Shown here: one piece after another, positions 29,403 through 38,104 of the stretch | Position numbering within the stretch: position 1 is the first letter of the stretch | How the letters are laid out: each line of letters starts with the position of its first letter | Origin: an uncultured Oscillospiraceae bacterium | GTDB lineage: Bacteria; Bacillota; Clostridia; Oscillospirales; Oscillospiraceae | Length of the DNA: 64,000 nt | Assembly (NCBI GenBank): GCA_910588105.1 | Contig: CAJUQD010000005.1 | Span: forward strand, 20,742-84,741 | Direction of reading: 5' to 3' | Program-made: the position numbers and the translations under genes | Notes under the pieces: generated by a model | The model's input: only the letters and a program-made list of their open reading frames with translations | What the model was told of the DNA's origin: nothing | Databases searched by the model: none

Positions 29403-30794
29403 ATGGAAGACGTGAAAAAAACGGAGCTGTTTGAGCTCACCCCCATCCCCAAAGCGGTGCTCACCCTGTCAGTCCCCACCGTGCTCAGCTCACTGGTGAT
29501 GGTGCTTTATAACCTGGCGGACACCTACTTCGTGGGTAAGCTCCAGGATCCCATCCAGAACTCCGCCGTCACCCTGGCCGCGCCGGTGCTGCTGGCCTTC
29601 AACGCGGTGAACAACCTGTTCGGCGTTGGCTCCTCCAGCATGATGAGCCGCTCCCTGGGCGCAAAGGACTACGACACCGTGCGCAGAAGCTCCGCCTTCG
29701 GCTTCTACTGCGCCCTGCTGTGCGGCGTGCTGTTCTCGGTGCTCACCGCCGCGCTGCGCGCGCCCCTGTTGTCCCTGCTGGGGGCGGATGCCTCCACCGC
29801 CCAGGCCACCCTGGGCTACCTGCGCTGGACCGTCTTTTTCGGCGCGGCGCCCGCCATACTCAATGTGGTGCTGGCCTATCTGGTGCGCTCGGAGGGGGCC
29901 ACCCTCCACGCCAGCATCGGCACCATGAGCGGCTGTGCGCTGAATATCGTGCTGGACCCCATTTTCATCCTCCCCTGGGGCCTTGACATGGGGGCGGCGG
30001 GGGCCGGGCTGGCCACCTTCTTGTCCAACTGCTTTGCCTGCCTGTACTTCTTCGTGCTGCTCTTCGTCCGGCGGGGCGCGACCTACGTATGCCTTCTGCC
30101 CGCCATGGCCCGGCCCCGGCGGGAGCTGGTGCGGGGGGTGTTCGGGGTGGGCGTGCCCGCCTCCATCCAAAACCTGCTCAACGTCACGGGTATGACGGTG
30201 CTCAACAACTTCACCGCCGTGTACGGCCCCGACGCCATCGCGGCCATGGGCATTGCCTACAAAATCAACATGATCCCCATGTACGTCGCCATGGGCGTGT
30301 CCCAGGGCCTGATGCCGTTGGTGAGCTACAACTATGGCGGCGGAAACGCCCCCCGGCTGAAAAAAGCCGTGCTGTTCGCGGCAAAAATCTCGCTATCCTT
30401 CATGGTTGTGGTGTCGGCAGGTTATTTCTTTGTCTCCGGCCCCCTCATCGGCCTGTTCATGAAAACCGAGGCGGTGGTGGCCTACGGAACCCGGTTCCTG
30501 CGGTGCATGTGCCTGGCCCAGCCGTTTTTGTGCCTGGATTTCCTGGCGGTGGGCGTGTTCCAGGCCTGCGGCCTGGGGCAGTACTCCCTGGTGTTCGCCC
30601 TGCTGCGCAAGATCGTGCTGGAGATCCCCGCCCTGTATATCCTCAACTATTTCTCCCCCCTCTACGGCCTTGCCTGCGCCCAGACCGTGGCGGAGGTGGT
30701 GCTGGCCGCGGCGGCGGCGGCCATTCTCACCCGCCTGTTTCGCCGCATGGCAGCGGAGGGCACCCCCCTGTCCCCCCGAACTGGGAAAAAATGA
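29403..30794 (+). CDS. MATE family efflux transporter
   Basis: A 463-residue membrane protein with about 12 segments. The N-terminal PIPKAVLTLSVPTVLSSLVMVLYNLADTYFVG and mid-protein GVGVPASIQNLLNVTGMTVLNNF are the paired MATE signatures, as is MPLVSYNYGGGN. It is only distantly similar to the MATE protein at 12956 and belongs to the NorM/DinF-like branch common in gut Clostridia. Single gene under its own promoter with a palindromic operator candidate. Confidence 0.92.
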   Translation: MEDVKKTELFELTPIPKAVLTLSVPTVLSSLVMVLYNLADTYFVGKLQDPIQNSAVTLAAPVLLAFNAVNNLFGVGSSSMMSRSLGAKDYDTVRRSSAFGFYCALLCGVLFSVLTAALRAPLLSLLGADASTAQATLGYLRWTVFFGAAPAILNVVLAYLVRSEGATLHASIGTMSGCALNIVLDPIFILPWGLDMGAAGAGLATFLSNCFACLYFFVLLFVRRGATYVCLLPAMARPRRELVRGVFGVGVPASIQNLLNVTGMTVLNNFTAVYGPDAIAAMGIAYKINMIPMYVAMGVSQGLMPLVSYNYGGGNAPRLKKAVLFAAKISLSFMVVVSAGYFFVSGPLIGLFMKTEAVVAYGTRFLRCMCLAQPFLCLDFLAVGVFQACGLGQYSLVFALLRKIVLEIPALYILNYFSPLYGLACAQTVAEVVLAAAAAAILTRLFRRMAAEGTPLSPRTGKK

Positions 30795-30866
30795 TCCCGC
30801 CCCCCTTTCCTTTTCCCCTCCCTTGGCCGATATAAAGGGTAGAGAAACTGGAAAGGGGGGTAATCT

Positions 30867-31592
30867 ATGGCCATCCAGCCCATCGCTGCCGTGGGACGGG
30901 AGGACGGGGAGGAACAGCAGCAAAGCAGCCTGCTGGCCCAGTCGCTGAAAAAGCAGGAGGAGAGCCGTACCTCCCTCACCGAAATGATTCGCGACGCCAA
31001 GGAGAAGGCGGACGCCCAACGGGAAAAGTTCAAGCTGGTCAAGATCTCCCCCCGGTACGGCGACGCCCCGCTGGAGGCTTACGCCCGGCTGAGCCGCGCC
31101 CGCACCCCGGCCCAGGCCGGCTCCGCCGCCGGGTACGCCCGCCGCCGCATTGTCCAGCTGGAGGCCGCCCAGCGGTCCGACCCCGACCACGCCGACCAGA
31201 TCAAAGCCGCCGTGGGGCAGCTGCGCAAGGCGGCGAGCCGGGCGGGGCGCAAGAAGCTGGAGCTCACCCGGGAGCAGCTGTCCCGGGCCCGCCAGAAGCG
31301 CATGGCCCGGGAAAACAAGCGCCGGGAGGAACAGCGCATCAAGCAGGAGCTGCGCCGCAGCCAGGCCATGCGGGCCGTCCGGGAATCGGGATATTTCCGG
31401 GAGACCGACATCGCCAACCGCCATGCCGACCAGCTCACCGCCACCAAAATGGAGCTGCGCCACCAGGCCGAGCAGCTGGGCTCCATCGCTTCGGTGGACG
31501 CCGCGCTCCAGGGCTATTCCGCCGGCGTCCAGCTGGCCGCCGCAGATGTGGACGCCCCCATGGAGGCCCCCCAGGTCAACGTACAGGCATGA
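30867..31592 (+). CDS. Coiled-coil protein of unknown function
   Basis: A 241-residue charged, Ala/Arg/Gln-rich protein with no signal peptide and no membrane segment. Long helical heptad-like stretches span about residues 20-60 and 105-170 (REQLSRARQKRMARENKRREEQ). The N terminus MAIQPIAAVGRE and the block GYFRETDIANRHADQLTATKMELRHQ look conserved in type. No family is recognised. It has a GGGGGG ribosome site and its own terminator. A structural or spore-associated role is possible but not supported. Confidence 0.75.
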   Translation: MAIQPIAAVGREDGEEQQQSSLLAQSLKKQEESRTSLTEMIRDAKEKADAQREKFKLVKISPRYGDAPLEAYARLSRARTPAQAGSAAGYARRRIVQLEAAQRSDPDHADQIKAAVGQLRKAASRAGRKKLELTREQLSRARQKRMARENKRREEQRIKQELRRSQAMRAVRESGYFRETDIANRHADQLTATKMELRHQAEQLGSIASVDAALQGYSAGVQLAAADVDAPMEAPQVNVQA

Positions 31593-31604
31593 CAGACAGG
31601 ACAG

Positions 31605-31641
31605 AAAACGGCCCTGCCGGAGTTCCGGCAGGGCCGTTTTA
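31605..31641. terminator. Bidirectional terminator
   Basis: AAAACGGCCCTGCCGGA / CCGGCAGGGCCGTTTT hairpin between the coiled-coil gene and the end of the exporter operon. Confidence 0.9.
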
Positions 31642-31692
31642 CGCTGTCATAAACCTTTCCGTTCCCCGTAAACCGCCGCATCCACAGGCAGG

Positions 31693-33522
31693 CTACGCCC
31701 CCAGCACCTTGGCCGCGTTCTCCTCGGCGAACTGCTTGCTGTACAGGGCGTGATAGTAGCCGTGGGACCGCAGCAGGGTCTGGTGGGTGCCCTGCTCCAC
31801 GATTTTGCCGTCCCGCACCACCAGGATCAGATCCGCCTTGCGGATGGTGGATAGGCGGTGGGCGATGAGGAAAGAGGTACGGTCTTGCAGCAGGTGGTCG
31901 ATGGCGTTTTGGATATACTGCTCAGTCTGGGTGTCAATGGAGGAGGTGGCCTCGTCCAGCACAAAGATGCGCGGGTCGGCCAGCACCGCCCGGGCAAAGG
32001 AGATCAGCTGCTTCTCGCCGGTGGACAGGCGGTCGCCCTCTTCGCCCACGTTGCTGTCCCAGCCCTGCTCCAGCTTGGCCACCACCTGGTCCGCCGAAAC
32101 GGCCCTGGCCGCCGCCTCAATTTCGGCGTCGGTGGCGTCCAGCCGGCCATAGCGGATGTTTTCCCGTACGGAGCCGGAGAACAGGTGGGGGCTTTGCAGC
32201 ACATAGCCGATATTGGAGTGGAGCCACAGCTGGCTGCGCTCCCGGTAGTCCCGGCCGTCGATCAAAATCTGTCCCTCGGTTGGTTCAAAGAACCGGCAGG
32301 CCAGGTTGACCAGGGTGGATTTGCCCGCCCCGGTCTCCCCCACAATGGCCACGGTGGTGCCCGCGGGTATATGGAGGCTGAAGTGCTCCAGCACATTGTC
32401 CCCGCCGTCGGGATAGCGGAAGGTCACGTCCTTGAACTCAATCTCTCCCTTGAGGGGCTCCCAGTTCTCCCGCTTGGGGTTGAAGGAGTCTCCGTATTTT
32501 TCTATGACCTGGGGGGTATCGGTGATCTGGGGCTGCTCATTGAGCAGGTCGGTGACCCGCTCGATGGACGCCTGGAGGGCAATGAACTCCGCCAGGTTGG
32601 CCGCGGTGACCTGAATGGGTTCAAAGATGCCCATGGCATAGGAGATAAAGACCGCCAGGGTGGAGATATCCAGCGCCTGCTCCGCCGTCAGGTAGCCCCC
32701 CCGCAGCAGCACGATGGCCACCGCCAGGGTGGAGAAGAACAGCGTCAGCGGAATATACACCGCGTTGAGCCGGGAGGCCCGCACACCGGAACCCCGCATG
32801 GTGTCGGTGAGCTCCCGGAAGCTTTGGATGCTCTGATCCTCAATCACCAGGGTTTTGGACGTCTTGGCCCCGGTGATACCCTCGTTGAAGGCCCCGGTGA
32901 TCTTGGAGTTGAGCTTGCGCACCTTGCGGTTCCAGTGGAGGATGCGGGGCTGGAACCAGCCCGTCAGCGCCGCCACCACCGGCACGATGAGGATGACCAC
33001 CAGCGCCAGCCGCCAGTTCAGGGCCAGCATGGCTGCAAAACTGCTCAGCACATACAGCATCCCCCACGCCATGTCCGTCAGGTTCCATGCGATGTTGCCG
33101 GCGATGCGGTTGGTGTCGTTCATCACCCGGGTGATGAGGTAGCCCACTGGGGTGACGTTGTAAAAGGACAGGGACAGGGTCTGCAAATGGCCGAAGAGAT
33201 CCCTTCTCATGTCCCGGCCCAGGTACATCTCCACGTACATGGCCCGGCGTGCAAAGCCCACCACCATCAGCGCCTCCAGTGCAATAGCCCCCAGATAGGC
33301 CGCTGTGTAGGCAGGCAGGCCGTCCAGCGTCCCCCGCTCGATAAAGTGGCTGATGGCGTACTTCTGGAACAGGGGAAGGATCACGTCCATCAGGGCGGTT
33401 AGGCCGTTGATGGCCACCATCAGCACAATGATTTTCTTGTAACGGGCCAGGATAGGCAGCAGCCGCTTCCAGATCTTCAGGTCAAAGGCTTTGGTATACT
33501 CTTTCTCGTCAAAGGCCGCCAT
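31693..33522 (-). CDS. Heterodimeric ABC exporter, catalytic-Glu subunit
   Basis: A 609-residue half-transporter with six membrane helices (about residues 15-320) and a nucleotide-binding domain. Walker A is GETGAGKSTLV, the signature is degenerate (LSTGEKQ instead of LSGGQ), and Walker B keeps the catalytic Glu (FVLDEATSSID). It overlaps the preceding gene by one base. Together the two subunits should form one active and one degenerate ATP site, the arrangement of BmrCD and TM287/288. Role: drug or lipid export. Confidence 0.92.
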   Translation of the reverse strand: MAAFDEKEYTKAFDLKIWKRLLPILARYKKIIVLMVAINGLTALMDVILPLFQKYAISHFIERGTLDGLPAYTAAYLGAIALEALMVVGFARRAMYVEMYLGRDMRRDLFGHLQTLSLSFYNVTPVGYLITRVMNDTNRIAGNIAWNLTDMAWGMLYVLSSFAAMLALNWRLALVVILIVPVVAALTGWFQPRILHWNRKVRKLNSKITGAFNEGITGAKTSKTLVIEDQSIQSFRELTDTMRGSGVRASRLNAVYIPLTLFFSTLAVAIVLLRGGYLTAEQALDISTLAVFISYAMGIFEPIQVTAANLAEFIALQASIERVTDLLNEQPQITDTPQVIEKYGDSFNPKRENWEPLKGEIEFKDVTFRYPDGGDNVLEHFSLHIPAGTTVAIVGETGAGKSTLVNLACRFFEPTEGQILIDGRDYRERSQLWLHSNIGYVLQSPHLFSGSVRENIRYGRLDATDAEIEAAARAVSADQVVAKLEQGWDSNVGEEGDRLSTGEKQLISFARAVLADPRIFVLDEATSSIDTQTEQYIQNAIDHLLQDRTSFLIAHRLSTIRKADLILVVRDGKIVEQGTHQTLLRSHGYYHALYSKQFAEENAAKVLGA

Positions 33523-35363
33523 TACGCCCCGCCCCCCTTCTCAATGAGCGCCCGGTCATCGCTGCTCATTTGAATGTCATAGATTTCCTTGTAAATGCCC
33601 GGCCGGGAGATGAGCTGGGCGTGGGAGCCCACGTCCGCCACCCGTCCCCCGTCCAGCACCAGGATGCGGTCGGCCTGCATCAATGTGGTCACCCGGTGGG
33701 AGATGAGGATGACGGTGGCGTCCGCCATGCGCTCCTTCAAGGCGGCGCGGATCCTGGCGTCCGTCTCCGCATCCACGGCGGACAGCGAATCGTCGAACAC
33801 CATCACCGGCGCGTTTTGCAGCAGCATCCGGGCGATGGCCACCCGCTGCTTCTGTCCGCCGGACAGGGTAACCCCCCGCTCGCCCACCACCGTGTCCCAG
33901 CCATCGGCCAGCTCCGTGATGGCCTCGTCCACGCAGGCGGTCTGGGCGCAGGCGCGCAGCTCCTCCTCCGCGGCGTCCGGCCTTGTGGCGGCGATGTTCT
34001 CCCGGATGGTCTGGGAGAACAGGAAGGGCTCCTGGAGCACCAGGCCGATCTGGCGGCGCAGCTCCTCCCGGGAGATGTCCCGGATGTCCGTCCCGCCGAT
34101 GGTGATCCTCCCCTGCCCCTCTCCCAGGTCATACAGGCGGTCCAGCAGGTGGACCAGGGTGGATTTGCCCGACCCAGTGCCCCCCAGGATGGCGAAGGTG
34201 GACCCCCAGGGGATGGTGAAGGACACGTCCTGGAGGACCTCCTGCCCCTCATAGCCAAAGGTAACGTGGTCGAACGCAATATCGCCGGACAAGCGGACGG
34301 TCTTGGCCTGTGGACCGTCCTTCTCCTCGCCGGCCTGGAGGATGTAGCCCACCCGGTCCAGTGACACCCCCGCCTTGCTCATGTCGGACAGCACCCGGCC
34401 CAGTGACCGCACCGGCCACGCCATGGCGCTGTTGTAGATGACGAAGGCCTGGAACTCGCCCAAGGACAGCCCGCCCTCCACCGCCGCCACCGTTCCGGCC
34501 ACTACCACCGCCATCACCTGAAGGCAGGTGAGAAAGGCCCCGGATGCCCAGTAAATGCTGAGCAGCTTGCCCAGCTCCACCCAGAGGGCGGAAAACCGGT
34601 CGTTTTTCTCCCCGAAGCGGTCGATCTCAAACCGCTCCCGGCCAAAGGCCCGCACCACCCGCACACCGGTGAGGTTCTCCTGGGCACAGGTGGTCAGCTC
34701 CCCCTCCGCCTCATCGGCGGCCTTGAACCGGGTGGATATCTTGCCGTAAAACACCCACGAGGCCAGCAGCGAGATGGGGATGAAGGCCAGCGACACCATG
34801 GCCAGGCGCCAGTTCATCGCCACCATGATGGAGGAGTAGAGCACGATGAGGAACACCGTGCGCACCACCTCCATCAGCTGGTTGCAGACAAAGGTACGGA
34901 TGACCTCTACGTCGGAGGTGCACCGCTGGATGATGTCGCCGGTGGCGTGGGCGGTGTGCCATGCAAAGCTCAGGCGCTGGATGTGGCTATAAAGGCCGTC
35001 CCGCAGGCCCTTCACAAAGCCCTCGGAGCCCTTGGCCAGGTTGATGCGCATGCCGTAGATGCAAACGCCCCGCACCGCCGCCGCCAGCACCACCGCCCCC
35101 GCCGCCAGCCACAAAAAGGACAAGGGCTCGGCCCGCAGCTGATCCACGGGGATCAGCGGGCGCAGGAAGCCGGGCAGGTCGGGGGGCCCGCCCCCCAGCA
35201 CTGAGTCCACGGTGAAGCTGATGATCTGGGGCACTAGGGCATTGCAGGCGGTGTTCATCCAGGCCAGCACAACGGCCCCGGCGAAGAAGCCCCAGCACCC
35301 CCGCAGATAGCGCACAATCATGCCGGTCTTTTCCCGCCGGGACAATTTTGTCTGTGATTCCAT
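33522..35363 (-). CDS. Heterodimeric ABC exporter, degenerate Walker B subunit
   Basis: A 613-residue half-transporter. Walker A is GGTGSGKSTLV and the signature is a perfect LSGGQKQRVAIAR. Walker B reads VMVFDDSLSAVD, with Asp in place of the catalytic Glu. This is complementary to the defects of its partner. The start follows GGAAAGGGG. The gene is preceded by a leader ORF and terminator hairpin that should control entry of RNA polymerase. By layout the pair is BmrCD-like; the substrate is unknown. Confidence 0.92.
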   Translation of the reverse strand: MESQTKLSRREKTGMIVRYLRGCWGFFAGAVVLAWMNTACNALVPQIISFTVDSVLGGGPPDLPGFLRPLIPVDQLRAEPLSFLWLAAGAVVLAAAVRGVCIYGMRINLAKGSEGFVKGLRDGLYSHIQRLSFAWHTAHATGDIIQRCTSDVEVIRTFVCNQLMEVVRTVFLIVLYSSIMVAMNWRLAMVSLAFIPISLLASWVFYGKISTRFKAADEAEGELTTCAQENLTGVRVVRAFGRERFEIDRFGEKNDRFSALWVELGKLLSIYWASGAFLTCLQVMAVVVAGTVAAVEGGLSLGEFQAFVIYNSAMAWPVRSLGRVLSDMSKAGVSLDRVGYILQAGEEKDGPQAKTVRLSGDIAFDHVTFGYEGQEVLQDVSFTIPWGSTFAILGGTGSGKSTLVHLLDRLYDLGEGQGRITIGGTDIRDISREELRRQIGLVLQEPFLFSQTIRENIAATRPDAAEEELRACAQTACVDEAITELADGWDTVVGERGVTLSGGQKQRVAIARMLLQNAPVMVFDDSLSAVDAETDARIRAALKERMADATVILISHRVTTLMQADRILVLDGGRVADVGSHAQLISRPGIYKEIYDIQMSSDDRALIEKGGGA

Positions 35364-35387
35364 ACTCTACCCCTTTCCAATGGACGC

Positions 35388-35419
35388 AAAAAGCGCCCCT
35401 TCTTGGACAGAAGGGACGC
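35388..35419 (-). terminator. Attenuator terminator ahead of the ABC exporter
   Basis: On the minus strand GCGTCCCTTCT pairs with AGAAGGGGCGC (11 bp, one wobble) around a 5-base loop, followed by TTTTTGCG. It lies between the leader ORF and the exporter start, so read-through is required for exporter expression. Confidence 0.8.
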
Positions 35420-35454
35420 CGCATACCACAAAATGACCGGGAATGGAAGCCCGA

Positions 35455-35538
35455 TTAGTCCATCCCCAAGGCGCGCAAATATCCCAACAGTCCCACACTG
35501 CCTGTATTCTTCTTGCCAAAAAACAGCTGATTCAACAT
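35455..35538 (-). CDS. Putative leader peptide (27 aa) of the ABC exporter
   Basis: ATG with a perfect AGGAGG 11 bases upstream; the product is MLNQLFFGKKNTGSVGLLGY... ending ALGMD. It lies downstream of a near-consensus promoter and upstream of an intrinsic terminator. Codons 21-24 contain GCGCGCCTT (35468-35476), which can pair (8 of 9) with the 3' arm of the terminator. A second stem (35459-35467 with 35439-35447) can form when the segment is free. This is the layout of ribosome-mediated attenuation, as known for B. subtilis bmrB-bmrCD. Peptide function other than being translated is not implied. Confidence 0.65.
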   Translation of the reverse strand: MLNQLFFGKKNTGSVGLLGYLRALGMD

Positions 35539-35578
35539 ATCGCGCGCCTCCTTTCAAAAAATTTTTACAGCGTTGCCA

Positions 35579-35607
35579 AGTATATCCCTTTTGGCGGGGA
35601 TTGTCAA
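35579..35607 (-). promoter_or_regulatory. Near-consensus sigma-A promoter of the leader/exporter operon
   Basis: TTGACA and TATACT separated by exactly 17 bases on the minus strand; the -35 overlaps the cutC stop codon. Transcription should start near 35571, giving an untranslated lead of about 33 bases before the leader ORF. Confidence 0.88.
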
Positions 35608-36362
35608 GCCTTATTTTTCAGCGCCGCCGCCACGCCGGAGACATACGCCCCGTCCACCACCTTATAGCTGTCCTCGGGGGGATACAGGCAGCCGCCGTAG
35701 TGGATGCCCCGGCCGTTCCGGGCGGAGGGGTCGTTTCGGACGGTGTGGCCGGACATGTGCAGCTGGGTGCAGCCGGTCTGGGCGGCCACCCACTCCAGAT
35801 TCCGGGCGTTGACGCCGCCGCCGGGGAGGATCTCGATGCGCCCGGCGGCGTATTCCCCCATCTGCCGGATGGTGTCCGCCCCCAGGGGCACGCTGGCCTG
35901 CTGCCCGCTGGTGAGCACCCTGGCCACCCCCAGCTCCATGAGGGCGTCCAGCGCCGCGCGCCAGTCCGGCGTCACGTCGATGGCCCGGTGGAACACCGGC
36001 TCCTTCCCCCTCTCCCGGCACAGCTCCGCCAGCACCCTGGTGCGCTGTGCGTCCACCGTACCGTCCTCCCGGAGAAAGCCGAAGGCCAGCCCGTCCGCCC
36101 CGTGCTCCAGCAGCAGCTTCCCGTCCTCCACAGCGGCGGCGAACTCCGCCTGGGTGTAGCAGAAGCCCCCCTCCCGGGGCCGCACCATGGCGATGATCTT
36201 CATCCCCGTCTCCCGCTTGGCCACCAGCAGGGAGCCCAGGGTGGTGGTCAGCCCCCCGTGGAACAGGTCGCAGTTCAGCTCCACCCGGTCCGCCCCGCCC
36301 CGGTGGGCCTCAATCACGTCGTCCGCGCTGCCGCAGCATACCTCAAGCAGAATCCTGCCCAT
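35604..36362 (-). CDS. cutC: CutC family protein
   Basis: A 252-residue TIM-barrel protein. CutC blocks present: LEVCCGSADDVIEAHRGGADRVELN at the N terminus, IIAMVRPREGGFCYT, FGFLREDGTVD, FHRAIDVTPD and ILPGGGVNARN. The family was linked to copper homeostasis, but that role is disputed and the biochemical function is unsettled. It has its own promoter and is read towards the exporter leader. Confidence 0.9.
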   Translation of the reverse strand: MGRILLEVCCGSADDVIEAHRGGADRVELNCDLFHGGLTTTLGSLLVAKRETGMKIIAMVRPREGGFCYTQAEFAAAVEDGKLLLEHGADGLAFGFLREDGTVDAQRTRVLAELCRERGKEPVFHRAIDVTPDWRAALDALMELGVARVLTSGQQASVPLGADTIRQMGEYAAGRIEILPGGGVNARNLEWVAAQTGCTQLHMSGHTVRNDPSARNGRGIHYGGCLYPPEDSYKVVDGAYVSGVAAALKNKA

Positions 36363-36393
36363 GTTCCCGTCCCCCTTTTGTTATGTACTGGAC

Positions 36394-36422
36394 ATTATAT
36401 ATTTCCCGCCCCCTGCTGTCAA
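36394..36422 (-). promoter_or_regulatory. Sigma-A promoter for cutC
   Basis: TTGACA and TATAAT separated by 17 bases on the minus strand, 31 bases before the cutC start. Confidence 0.85.
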
Positions 36423-36429
36423 CAGGGGC

Positions 36430-36458
36430 TTGTCATAAGGGGAAGAACCCGGTAAAAT
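36430..36458 (+). promoter_or_regulatory. Promoter for the fucosidase gene
   Basis: TTGTCA and TAAAAT separated by 17 bases, 23 bases before the start; divergent from the cutC promoter. Confidence 0.65.
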
Positions 36459-36481
36459 AGCTTTGAAGAGGAGGCGGTTTT

Positions 36482-37813
36482 ATGCCCTTTGTATTCGACC
36501 GGGACGCCTACGAGCGCCGGACGGCCTGGTTCACCCGGGCCCGGTTCGGCCTGTTTCTGCACTGGGGGCTGTACGCCATCCCCGCCCGGGGGGAGTGGGT
36601 GCGCAGCGTGGAACGCATCCCCAACGGGGAGTACGACCCCCTCATGATAGAATTTGACCCCAGGCACTGCGACATGCGGGAGTGGATGGCGGCGGCCAAG
36701 GGGGCCGGGATGCAGTACGCCGTCCTCACCGCCAAGCACCACGACGGCTTCTGTATGTTCGACAGCGCGTACACCGAGTTCAAGTCCACCAACAGCCCGG
36801 CGGGGCGGGATTTCGTCCGGGAATTCCTGGCCGCCGCCCGGGAGGCCGGTCTGAGGGCCGGGCTGTACTTCTCCCTCATCGACTGGCGCCACCCCGACTT
36901 TCCCCACTTCGGCGACCGCAACCACCCCATGCGGGACGACCCGGCCTATGGAAACGAGGGCCGGGACTTCGGCCGTTACCTGGACTACATGCACGCCCAA
37001 GTGCGGGAGCTGTGCTCCAATTACGGAAAACTGGACCTTCTGTGGTTCGACTTTTCTTACGGCGAACTGCGGGGGGAGGCGTGGCGTGGGACACAGCTGA
37101 TGGAAATGGTGCGCGCCCTCCAGCCCGATGTGGTGGTGAACAACCGCCTGGAGGTGAGCGGGGAGGGCTTCGGCTCCCTGGCCGCCTGCGCCCCCACCCC
37201 CTTCCACGGGGACTTCGTCAGTCCCGAGCAGATCGTCCCGCCGGACGGCCTGCGTGACGCCCAGGGCCGCCCCCTGGTATGGGAGAGCTGCGTCACCATG
37301 AACAACCACTGGGGCTACTGCGCCCAGGACCATTTCTATAAGCCCGCCCCCATGCTCATCAAAAAGCTGGTGGAGTGCGTGTCCAAGGGGGGGAACCTGC
37401 TGCTCAACGTGGGGCCCGATGCCCAGGGCCGCTTCCCCGCCCAGTCCCTGGCCGTGCTGGCGGAGATGGGCCGGTGGATGGGCCAAAACGGGGAGAGCGT
37501 CTACGGCTGCGGCCCGGCGGGGCTGCCCAAGCCCGACTTTGGCCGGTACACCCGCCGGGGGGACCGGCTGTACGTCCACATCTTTGAGAACACCGTGGGC
37601 CCTCTCCCCCTGTTTGGGATGGATAAGGACCGCATTTTGTCCATCCGCCGTCTGGCGGACGGCAGCGAGGTGAAGCTGTCCCAGAGCTGGGTGCACAGCG
37701 ACTATCCCGGCCTGGCCTTCGCCGACCTGGGCCCCGATCCGGCGCTGCCCGACCCCATCGACACGGTGCTGGAGATCCGCCTGCGGCCCGAGGCATCCGC
37801 CAAAATACAATAA
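36482..37813 (+). CDS. Alpha-L-fucosidase, glycoside hydrolase family 29
   Basis: A 443-residue GH29 enzyme. Landmarks are FTRARFGLFLHWGLYAIPARGEW, YAVLTAKHHDGFCMFDS (active-site HH), LDLLWFDFSYGE (the likely nucleophile Asp) and GGNLLLNVGPDAQG. There is no signal peptide, so it should act in the cytoplasm on imported fuco-oligosaccharides, as from mucin or milk glycans. No transporter or fucose catabolic genes are adjacent. GAGGAGG precedes the ATG. Confidence 0.94.
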   Translation: MPFVFDRDAYERRTAWFTRARFGLFLHWGLYAIPARGEWVRSVERIPNGEYDPLMIEFDPRHCDMREWMAAAKGAGMQYAVLTAKHHDGFCMFDSAYTEFKSTNSPAGRDFVREFLAAAREAGLRAGLYFSLIDWRHPDFPHFGDRNHPMRDDPAYGNEGRDFGRYLDYMHAQVRELCSNYGKLDLLWFDFSYGELRGEAWRGTQLMEMVRALQPDVVVNNRLEVSGEGFGSLAACAPTPFHGDFVSPEQIVPPDGLRDAQGRPLVWESCVTMNNHWGYCAQDHFYKPAPMLIKKLVECVSKGGNLLLNVGPDAQGRFPAQSLAVLAEMGRWMGQNGESVYGCGPAGLPKPDFGRYTRRGDRLYVHIFENTVGPLPLFGMDKDRILSIRRLADGSEVKLSQSWVHSDYPGLAFADLGPDPALPDPIDTVLEIRLRPEASAKIQ

Positions 37814-37840
37814 TGGGCGTGTTATAGTGAAGCTAATGAA

Positions 37841-38104
37841 AAGCCGCACCCCTTCCAGGGGTACGACCCCGCACGGTGCGGCGGGGAGGAGGACCCCTTC
37901 TCCCATCTGGCGCCCATCATAACAGACAAGGGAATTTATATCCGGCCGGGCGGCTATGCCGTTGTGCGGCCCGGGGGCGGGGTGTATCATCCCCCGGCAC
38001 CGCGGCTGAGGGACTGTGCTGCGTGGGGATATCCTGGAAAACGGCAGGGCAGCTGTTACATCCTTACCCGATCCAGCATTCATAAAATTGAGGAGGAGCT
38101 ATCT
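37841..38104 (+). pseudogene. Coding-like stretch in frame with the aminopeptidase, probable gene remnant
   Basis: The frame is open from 37814 into the aminopeptidase gene. It reads KPHPFQGYDPARCGGEEDPF, then APIITDKGIYIRPGGYAVVRPGGGVYHPP. This has coding-like composition and no good start. The aminopeptidase has its own GAGGAGG and ATG, so this is not its N terminus. Most likely the tail of a degraded gene; the family is not recognised. Confidence 0.4.

Noticed and set aside
36419..38083. Long minus-strand reading frame opposite the fucosidase gene
   Set aside because: Mirror-frame artefact of high GC; Gly/Pro/His-rich with no domain, while the plus strand encodes a clear GH29 enzyme.
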